DNA of 5,803 nt from contig SVQS01000123.1 of NCBI GenBank assembly GCA_015065205.1, positions 1 through 5,803 on the forward strand, written 5' to 3'. Each line of letters begins with the position of its first letter. Within the stretch, counting starts at the first letter, position 1. This stretch comes from Oscillospiraceae bacterium. Lineage in GTDB: Bacteria; Bacillota; Clostridia; Oscillospirales; CAG-272. The notes under the pieces are model-generated. The model saw nothing but the letters and a program-made list of their open reading frames with translations. It was not told the DNA's origin and searched no databases. The position numbers and the translations under genes are program-made. Below, in pieces: positions 1 through 5,120 of this stretch.

Positions 1-254
1 AGCTCATCGCAGGCAACAGAGCTGATGCTGTTCACCGCTCCGCACTGCAATGGCGTTACATTCTTCTCTTGCTCCATCCCGACGAGGAAGCATGCAAGCA
101 ATTTATTGAGGAAGTAGAAGCTTACGGCATTCGTTGGGCCGAAAGCGATGGCAATAATAAGCCGCTCAACGAAATGTTTACCAATCTCTATCCCAAAGAC
201 GACGGTACTACCGGTGACGGCCCCCACGACGGTGGAGACCCCATGAATCCCTAA
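1..254 (+). CDS. DUF4838-family protein, copy 1 (C-terminal end only)
   Basis: This is the 3' end of a gene that begins before the window. The reading frame opens at base 3 and gives 83 residues up to a TAA at 252-254. The segment matches the C-terminal helical part of copy 2: by hand alignment, 49 of 63 residues are identical from 'IAGNR' to 'NLYP', including an 'LQWRYI' motif, 'LLLHPDEEAC' and 'AYGIRWAESD'. After this it ends in a Gly/Asp/Thr-rich tail ('DDGTTGDGPHDGGDP', then MNP), also matched in copy 2 but absent from copy 3. The core domain and N-terminus are not visible, so its location and anchoring cannot be judged. A TTG at 69-71 could be read as a start but lies inside conserved sequence. 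It is followed by a strong terminator, so it does not appear to be co-transcribed with copy 2. Being a DUF4838 paralogue is inferred from similarity to copies 2 and 3; function unknown. Confidence 0.85.
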   Translation, partial: LIAGNRADAVHRSALQWRYILLLLHPDEEACKQFIEEVEAYGIRWAESDGNNKPLNEMFTNLYPKDDGTTGDGPHDGGDPMNP

Positions 255-289
255 CGGTTTATTTTGACAGACAATCTATTTTAACTTCA

Positions 290-318
290 GGCTCCCTTTA
301 CACAAGGGAGCCTTTTTT
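290..318 (+). terminator. Intrinsic terminator after copy 1
   Basis: A perfect 9-bp GC-rich stem (GGCTCCCTT pairing with AAGGGAGCC) closes a 5-base loop (TACAC) and is followed at once by six T residues at 313-318. An A at 289 can pair with the first T. It lies 35 bases after the copy 1 stop codon and should end that transcript before the copy 2 promoter. Confidence 0.93.
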
Positions 319-367
319 AGCGGTTGCAAATTCATTTTACCACAAAACACAAATGCCCCTTTGTTGC

Positions 368-394
368 ATTTCTTTTCTTTTTTGTAAACAAATA
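368..394 (+). promoter_or_regulatory. Upstream promoter element, copy A (27 bases repeated at 5014-5040)
   Basis: These 27 bases are identical to 5014-5040 upstream of copy 4. The first part is a pyrimidine tract (TTTCTTTTCTTTTTT). The 3' part holds a 12-base inverted repeat at 381-392: TTTGT, a 2-base centre AA, then ACAAA. The element ends exactly 10 bases before the -35 box, as in the second copy. The centre of the inverted repeat is about 53 bases before the predicted transcription start, which would suit an UP element or an activator or repressor site. No regulator can be named from the sequence. Confidence 0.6.
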
Positions 395-404
395 TCTTTT
401 CCTC

Positions 405-433
405 TTGTTTTTGTATTATATCTTTGATATGAT
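405..433 (+). promoter_or_regulatory. Sigma-A-like promoter of copy 2
   Basis: The -35 box is TTGTTT (405-410), the spacer is 17 bases and the -10 box is TATGAT (428-433). A TG at 425-426, one base before the -10 box, makes this an extended -10 promoter. Predicted transcription starts near base 440, leaving a leader of about 47 bases. The geometry is the same as at the copy 4 promoter (5051-5079). Confidence 0.75.
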
Positions 434-486
434 ATAAATGATGTTAAAAACATTTTTGAAATCTATTTTGAAAGGAATCTGTAAAA

Positions 487-2727
487 ATGAGCCAAAACAA
501 TTCTTTTGGTAAGATACGTTGGTATTCTTGCATCGCTTTCTTTCTTGCTTTCTGTTTGACTCTGGCCCCTCTTGCTTGGATCATCGTTCGCGAGAGGGAT
601 AACCTGTTTGGTCAAACAACAGCTCCCACAATTCATACACCTCCCCCTGAAAAGACTCCTGAGGTATCAACCCCCGAGGAAACGACCCCTCCCGAGGTTA
701 CAACTCCCGAGGAAACGACTCCCTCGGATTCCTTTGTGGCTTACACGGTAACCGTGGTGAATAAAAACAACGCACCTCTCGCGGGTGCGACCGTTCAACT
801 CTGTGTTGGCAACAAAAACCTGATTCCCATTCTCACTAATACGGATGGCGTTGTAACGATTCTCGCAGATGAGGCTGACTATACTGTATCTGTAACGCTT
901 GAAGGCTATGTCGGTCAATCCGCTCTGCGTTTTGAAAACGGCTCGACCGAGCTCAAGGTCGTACTTGCAGAAAAAACTTGGTTCGTTCTCCCCCCCTATA
1001 ACGGCGACGGTATTACAGATGAAAACGTTCTCAAGCGCGCCTATATCATTACAGGCGAGAGCGAGAGCGAGATCTATGCCGGCGAAGAGCTTGCCGCTTA
1101 CCTGACCAAGAAGAACGTTAAGGTTGCAGAGGGTGGCTTCCCCATGATCCTCTTTGTTGACCCCACCCTTGGTGATGACGCTTTCTCAATTGACGTGACG
1201 CTTCGCGGCGAGGAAGCATCTATGACCATTCGCGGCGGCAACGGCCGCGGTGTTCTTTACGGCGTTTACAAATTCCTTGAAAGATACGCAGGCGTTCGCT
1301 ATTTCACCTACGAGCTTGAAAGAATCCCCGAGAGCGATATCACGCTTTTTGACGGCAATATGCTCGCTTACGAGCCCTATTTCGAATACCGCCACACAAG
1401 CTGGCACTGTGCTGCCATCAGCGATGCCTGCTCTTGGTGTGTGAAAAGCGGCCTGAACGGCAACGGTCACATCCCCTCCGTGCTTGGCGGCAAGGTTGGC
1501 TTCGGTCCCGGCTTGAATGTTCACACCCTTGGCAAATTGACCGAAACAGGCAACGGCCTCTCCCCCAATCCCTGCCTCTCCTTGGATTCCCCCGAAGGTC
1601 TGGCAAACTTTGAAAAGACTATGAAAAATCTGCGCGCAGCGCTTGAAACAGACCCCACCATCAATATCGTCTCGGTTTCGCAAAACGATAACAATAACTA
1701 CTGCAAATGTGACTACTGCATGGCTTCTTACGCTTATTACACCAACGATACCAACAACATCGAAAATGGCGGAACCGCAGGCAATCTGCTTGCATTTGTC
1801 AATGCCGTTGCAAAAGAGTTGGAAGATGAATATCCCAACCTCATCGTTGATACCCTTGCATATAACTACACACAAGCCCCCCCAAAGAACATCGTCCCCA
1901 ATCACAACGTTTGCATTCGCGTTTGCTCCATTCGCGTATGCTTTATGCATCCCTTTACCGAGTGCCCCGACGCAAAGGGCCCTAACGGAGTTCAATGGAC
2001 AAGAACCGCACAATTCCGCACCGACTTTATCAACTGGGGCAAGATCTGGGACCGCATTTATGTTTGGGATTATACAACCAACTTTGCGTACTATATCGCT
2101 CCGTTTTCTAACTTCGGTGCAATTCGTGAGAATATGCTCTTCTACTACGAAAACGGCGTGCGCGGAATGTTCGAGCAAGGAAACAGCCAATCCCCCTCCG
2201 GTGAGTTTGGTGAGCTCCGCGCATATCTCCTTGCAAAACTCATGTGGAATCCTTATATGAGCGAAGAGGAATACTACCAACATATGGATGAATTCCTCGA
2301 AGCCTACTACGGAGAAGGCTGGGAAGGTATTCGCGCCTTTATCGACTTGACCATAGAACTTGCAGGCAATGAGGGTAGCTGTATCAACATTTACGAAGCT
2401 CCTCTGAACTCCATCTCCGAAGCAGAATACCTCGAGCACGAAGCAGATATAGAAGCTTGGTGGAACAATGCCGAAGCACTTGCGGGTGACCGCCTTGAAT
2501 ACGTACAACGCTCCCGTTTGCAATGGCGTTATATTCAACTCTTGCTCCATCCCGACGATGAAGCCTGCGCACAATTCGTTGAGGACGTAAAGGCTTACGG
2601 CATCCGTTGGGCAGAAAGCGACAAAAACAACAAACCCCTCAATGAAATGTTCACCAATCTCTATCCGGTTGGTGGAGAAACCGGCGGTGGACCCCAAGAC
2701 GGAGAGGACCCCGTGAATCCACAATAA
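487..2727 (+). CDS. Membrane-anchored DUF4838-family protein with extra beta domain, copy 2
   Basis: A protein of 746 residues. The ATG is supported by AAAGGA at 471-476, ten bases upstream. Residues 1-11 are basic (K9, R11); about 12-34 form one hydrophobic segment with no clear cleavage site, so I infer a signal anchor with the rest outside the cell. Residues 44-80 are a Pro/Thr/Glu linker with TPEET units. Residues 84-162 look like a transthyretin/carboxypeptidase-regulatory or CNA-B-like beta domain ('PLAGATVQL', 'TNTDGVVTI', 'DYTVSVTLEGY'), absent from copies 3 and 4. Residues 178-292 resemble a GH67N/GH20b-like domain ('GVLYGVYKFLERYAGVRYF' at 255-273). Residues 295-590 are the presumed DUF4838 core, with 'VHTLG', 'PNPCL', 'SQNDNNNYCKCDYC' (C406, C408, C411), further cysteines at 476, 480, 485 and 493, and 'WDYTTNF'. 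The C-terminus is helical, then a Gly/Asp tail (728-746). Surface glycan binding or cleavage is inference; no catalytic pair is assigned. It has its own promoter and is probably monocistronic. Confidence 0.88.
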   Translation: MSQNNSFGKIRWYSCIAFFLAFCLTLAPLAWIIVRERDNLFGQTTAPTIHTPPPEKTPEVSTPEETTPPEVTTPEETTPSDSFVAYTVTVVNKNNAPLAGATVQLCVGNKNLIPILTNTDGVVTILADEADYTVSVTLEGYVGQSALRFENGSTELKVVLAEKTWFVLPPYNGDGITDENVLKRAYIITGESESEIYAGEELAAYLTKKNVKVAEGGFPMILFVDPTLGDDAFSIDVTLRGEEASMTIRGGNGRGVLYGVYKFLERYAGVRYFTYELERIPESDITLFDGNMLAYEPYFEYRHTSWHCAAISDACSWCVKSGLNGNGHIPSVLGGKVGFGPGLNVHTLGKLTETGNGLSPNPCLSLDSPEGLANFEKTMKNLRAALETDPTINIVSVSQNDNNNYCKCDYCMASYAYYTNDTNNIENGGTAGNLLAFVNAVAKELEDEYPNLIVDTLAYNYTQAPPKNIVPNHNVCIRVCSIRVCFMHPFTECPDAKGPNGVQWTRTAQFRTDFINWGKIWDRIYVWDYTTNFAYYIAPFSNFGAIRENMLFYYENGVRGMFEQGNSQSPSGEFGELRAYLLAKLMWNPYMSEEEYYQHMDEFLEAYYGEGWEGIRAFIDLTIELAGNEGSCINIYEAPLNSISEAEYLEHEADIEAWWNNAEALAGDRLEYVQRSRLQWRYIQLLLHPDDEACAQFVEDVKAYGIRWAESDKNNKPLNEMFTNLYPVGGETGGGPQDGEDPVNPQ

Positions 2728-2764
2728 GTTGTTTTGATAGAAAAATTTCTTTGCAACTTTTTTG
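2726..2764 (+). terminator. Possible weak terminator after copy 2
   Basis: AAGTTG (2726-2731, overlapping the stop codon) can pair with CAACTT (2754-2759), with a short AGAA/TTCT inner helix across an internal loop. A run of seven T residues follows (2758-2764), two of them inside the stem. The stem is short and AT-rich, much weaker than those after copies 1 and 3, so read-through into copy 3 is possible. Confidence 0.35.
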
Positions 2765-2878
2765 AAAAAATAACAAACCTTTTTGCACTTTTTGACACTA
2801 TATAAATGAACGCGCAAGTTCTGTTTGCTCACCCCCTCAAGATTGCTATCGGTTGAACAGAAAACAACTAATGCGTTA

Positions 2879-2907
2879 TTGACTCCCTGCATTTTTACTG
2901 TTACAAT
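2879..2907 (+). promoter_or_regulatory. Sigma-A-like promoter of copy 3
   Basis: A -35 box TTGACT (2879-2884), a 17-base spacer and a -10 box TACAAT (2902-2907) each differ from consensus at one position. Transcription should start near 2914, giving a leader of about 43 bases. Neither the 27-base element nor the TGATATGAT core found at the copy 2 and copy 4 promoters is present, so copy 3 is probably expressed under different control. Confidence 0.75.
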
Positions 2908-2942
2908 AATAGTATCATGGCGGAGTATCGCCTCTACTTTTG

Positions 2943-2949
2943 AAAGGAG
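2943..2949 (+). promoter_or_regulatory. Ribosome binding site that fixes the GTG start of copy 3
   Basis: AAAGGAG at 2943-2949 lies 7 bases before the GTG at 2957. The surrounding TTTTGAAAGGA also precedes copy 2. The site decides the start: the reading frame stays open upstream, but only the GTG has a ribosome site and places a clean lipoprotein signal at the N-terminus. Confidence 0.85.
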
Positions 2950-2956
2950 AAATTTT

Positions 2957-4918
2957 GTGCAAAAACGACTGACTCCCCTATTGGTTTTCATACTTCTGCT
3001 CTCCTACCTTTTTTCGGGGTGCAAACCAAAATTCTCAACCTCTGATATAACAACACCCCCAACAACAGAAACAGAGGAAACCACCCCCAAAGAAACGCTT
3101 GATGAGACGACCCCTGACGCAACCACGCCTGAGGAAACCTCTCCTGAAGCAACTACCCCTGAGGAGACTACTCCCGAAGTGACGACTCCTGAAGTGACGA
3201 CTCCTGAAGTGACGACTCCCGAAGTAACCACTCCCGAAGTAACCACTCCAGAAGTAACTACTCCCGAGGAGACCGAGCCGATAGATCCCCCTGTGTATGA
3301 TTTTTCCAACGTTGACGAGAACAACGTTCTCAAGCGCGCCTGCATCATTACGGGCGAGGGCGACAGCGAGAAATACGCCGGACGGGAAATGGCACGTTAT
3401 CTAAACCTGAAAAACGTTGAAATTGCCGATGACGGCTTCCCTATCATCCTCTTTCTTGACCCAACACTTGAGGCTGATTCCTTTTTGATCGACGTAACGC
3501 TTCGCGGCGAGGAAGCCTCGATGACCGTTCGCGGTGGCAACGACCGCGGTGTTCTTTACGGCGTTTATAAATTTTTGGAACAATACGCAGGTGTGCGTTA
3601 CTTTACCCCCACGCTTGAAAAAATCCCCGCGGGCGACATTGTTCTTTATGACGGCAATATGCTTGCCTATGCCCCCGCATTTGAATACCGCCACTCCAAC
3701 TGGTACGGCTCCGAGGATGAAGAATCCGCTTCTTGGAACGTCAAAAACGGAATGAACGGCAGCGGCTCCATTACGGATGAAATGGGCGGCAAATGGAATT
3801 ACGGATCGACATTCGTGCACACCATTGGCCCGTTGAGCGGAACGGGATATTCCAACTCCCCCAATCCCTGCCTCTCTGACCCCTACATTTTTAATACCGT
3901 CCTTCAAAACGTGCGCTATATTTTAATGGATGATCCATCCATCAACATCGTGTCGATCTCGCAAAACGACAACAGCGAATACTGCATCTGCGAAGAATGT
4001 TCCAAGGTCATCAAGGAAGAAGGCAGCCCCGCAGGACTTTTGCTCCGTTTTGTCAACAAGATAGCCGAAGAGTTGGAAAAGGATTACCCCGATTTGGTAA
4101 TTGATACGTTGGCATACCGCTACACGCAGACGGCACCGCTCAAAACCGTTCCGCGCCACAACGTGTGTGTTCGTCTTTGCCCCATCAACTGCTGCTTTAC
4201 GCATCCTTTAACCGATTGTAAATTGGAAAAAACCAATCTTGACGGAACACAAACCATGAGCGCCTCTTTTATGGTCGACTTTAAAAAGTGGAGCAAAATT
4301 TGCGACCGCATCTATATTTGGGACTACACCACAAACTTCCGCTACTATATTCCCACTTTTCCCAACTTTGGTGTCCTGCGCGAGAATATGCGCTATTATG
4401 CAGACCACAATGTGCTTGGAATGTTCTCGCAAGGCAACTATCAATCGGTCTCGGGTGAGTTTGCAGAGCTCCGCATCTACCTCATTGCAAAACTGATGTG
4501 GAACCCCTATATGGGCGAAGAAGAATACTACGCGCACATGGATGAATTTTTGGAAGCCTACTACGGCGCGGGCTGGAAGAACATTCGCAAATACATCGAT
4601 AAGACCACAGAGCTCGCAGAGAAAAACTGTATGGGCATTTACACACATCCGTTTGATATCATCTCAAAAGAGGACTATCTTGCAAACGAAGCCGATTTTG
4701 AAGCTTGGTGGGCAGCCGCTGAGGAGCTTTCGGGTAATCGCCTTGAAAACGTCCGCCGCTCTCGCTTGCAATGGCGGTATATTCAATTGATGCTCCATCC
4801 CAATGCAGACGTAGCAGACTTTTTGCGTATGGAAATTCTCTATGCTTACGAGATAAAATTTGCCGAAAGCTGGCAATACAACAACGCACCGGACGAGTGG
4901 TACGGGGAGACATCTTAA
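2957..4918 (+). CDS. DUF4838-family lipoprotein with TTPEV repeat stalk, copy 3
   Basis: A protein of 653 residues starting at GTG. Residues 1-22 form a lipoprotein signal: K3 and R4, a leucine-rich core and a lipobox F-S-G-C with the lipidated cysteine predicted at 22, which would tether the protein to the outer face of the cell membrane. Residues 31-110 are a low-complexity Thr/Pro/Glu stalk holding eleven 5-residue units at 51-105. Residues 120-235 are the GH67N/GH20b-like domain ('GVLYGVYKFLEQYAGVRYF' at 198-216). About 238-518 is the presumed DUF4838 core, with 'FVHTIG', 'PNPCL', 'SQNDNSEYCICEEC' (C343, C345, C348), cysteines at 404, 408, 412, 413 and 421, and 'WDYTTNF'. The helical C-terminal part keeps 'LQWRYIQLMLHP' and then diverges from copies 1 and 2, lacking their Gly/Asp tail. 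The extra beta domain of copy 2 is replaced by the longer stalk. Function at the substrate level is unknown; a glycan-directed surface role is inference. Own promoter and terminator. Confidence 0.9.
   Translation: MQKRLTPLLVFILLLSYLFSGCKPKFSTSDITTPPTTETEETTPKETLDETTPDATTPEETSPEATTPEETTPEVTTPEVTTPEVTTPEVTTPEVTTPEVTTPEETEPIDPPVYDFSNVDENNVLKRACIITGEGDSEKYAGREMARYLNLKNVEIADDGFPIILFLDPTLEADSFLIDVTLRGEEASMTVRGGNDRGVLYGVYKFLEQYAGVRYFTPTLEKIPAGDIVLYDGNMLAYAPAFEYRHSNWYGSEDEESASWNVKNGMNGSGSITDEMGGKWNYGSTFVHTIGPLSGTGYSNSPNPCLSDPYIFNTVLQNVRYILMDDPSINIVSISQNDNSEYCICEECSKVIKEEGSPAGLLLRFVNKIAEELEKDYPDLVIDTLAYRYTQTAPLKTVPRHNVCVRLCPINCCFTHPLTDCKLEKTNLDGTQTMSASFMVDFKKWSKICDRIYIWDYTTNFRYYIPTFPNFGVLRENMRYYADHNVLGMFSQGNYQSVSGEFAELRIYLIAKLMWNPYMGEEEYYAHMDEFLEAYYGAGWKNIRKYIDKTTELAEKNCMGIYTHPFDIISKEDYLANEADFEAWWAAAEELSGNRLENVRRSRLQWRYIQLMLHPNADVADFLRMEILYAYEIKFAESWQYNNAPDEWYGETS
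3107..3271 (+). repeat. In-frame 15-base coding minisatellite (TTPEV/TTPEE stalk)
   Basis: Eleven consecutive 15-base units encode residues 51-105 of copy 3: TTPDA, TTPEE, TSPEA, TTPEE, six TTPEV, then TTPEE. The six TTPEV units (3167-3256) fall into blocks by codon choice: the earlier ones use GTG ACG ACT after the glutamate codon and the later ones GTA ACC ACT. Neighbours are nearly identical, as expected from recent slippage or unequal crossing-over. Because the unit is a multiple of three, gain or loss only changes stalk length. Shorter related units lie in the linker of copy 2 (about 658-726). Confidence 0.92.
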
Positions 4919-4958
4919 ACCACAATCCATTGCGTTTTCATCAAAAAAATTTAACCAA

Positions 4959-5005
4959 AAAGAGCAGATATGTAAGAAGTATCTTGTGTGTCTGCTCTTT
5001 GTTTT
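4959..5005 (+). terminator. Intrinsic terminator after copy 3, long hairpin
   Basis: AAAGAGCAGA (4959-4968) pairs perfectly with TCTGCTCTTT (4991-5000). The helix continues inward for nine more pairs, four of them G-U wobbles, to a 4-base loop AGTA (4978-4981), so the RNA can form a 19-bp stem. TTT, G and TTTT (4998-5005) form the T tract. It begins 41 bases after the copy 3 stop. The A-rich flank upstream (4953-4961) means it might also act on minus-strand transcripts. Confidence 0.85.
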
Positions 5006-5013
5006 GCTACGCA

Positions 5014-5040
5014 ATTTCTTTTCTTTTTTGTAAACAAATA
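5014..5040 (+). promoter_or_regulatory. Upstream promoter element, copy B (identical to 368-394)
   Basis: The second perfect copy of the 27-base element. The inverted repeat TTTGT-AA-ACAAA is at 5027-5038. The element ends 10 bases before the -35 box, exactly as upstream of copy 2. The spacer sequences beside it differ between the two sites, so the identity is not just a long uninterrupted duplication; this favours selection on the element. Confidence 0.6.
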
Positions 5041-5050
5041 GTCCTTTGTA

Positions 5051-5079
5051 TTGCTTTTGGTGTGATTTTTTGATATGAT
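5051..5079 (+). promoter_or_regulatory. Sigma-A-like promoter of copy 4
   Basis: -35 box TTGCTT (5051-5056), 17-base spacer, -10 box TATGAT (5074-5079), with TG at 5071-5072 making it an extended -10 promoter. The stretch TTTGATATGATAT resembles the copy 2 promoter base for base apart from its first positions. Transcription should start near 5086, leaving a leader of about 35 bases. Confidence 0.72.
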
Positions 5080-5120
5080 ATATCTATATGGTATCTTCTC
5101 ACCAAAAAGGAGGCAGAAAA

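Noticed and set aside
69..254. Small gene starting at TTG 69
   Set aside because: The frame is open from the window edge, and the residues before it match copy 2, so this is the middle of a conserved C-terminal domain.
264..269. Perfect -35 box TTGACA after copy 1
   Set aside because: There is no acceptable -10 box 16-18 bases downstream, and the copy 1 terminator follows at once.
1702..1719. C-x-C-x-x-C as an iron-sulfur ferredoxin or DNA-binding zinc finger
   Set aside because: A single motif inside a large predicted exported domain, at the position where I recall a DUF4838 signature, does not support either specific fold.
2792..2807. TTGACA followed by TATATAAAT before copy 3
   Set aside because: The two boxes nearly touch, and no -10 lies at proper spacing from TTGACA, nor a -35 from TATATA. 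The promoter at 2879-2907 is much better.
2819..2862. Inverted repeat TTCTGTT / AACAGAA before copy 3
   Set aside because: The 7-bp arms are separated by a 30-base loop with no T tract, and the structure lies upstream of the predicted transcription start. Chance pairing is likely.
2825..2956. Longer version of copy 3 starting at TTG 2825
   Set aside because: It has no ribosome site, would begin before the best promoter (2879-2907), and would bury the lipoprotein signal 44 residues inside the protein.
1186..2991. A 601-codon open frame on the minus strand opposite copy 2
   Set aside because: Its codons lie exactly opposite those of copy 2, so it stays open simply because the sense gene rarely uses TTA, CTA or TCA. 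The same kind of shadow appears opposite copy 3 (4208-4648) and copy 4 (5145-5795). I saw no ribosome site or recognisable domain.
3107..3271. Tandem repeats as a possible CRISPR array
   Set aside because: The units are 15 bases, contiguous, in frame and without unique spacers; they are a coding minisatellite.
3004..3348. Minus-strand open frame with SGVVT repeats
   Set aside because: It is the reverse complement of the TTPEV minisatellite, not an independent protein.
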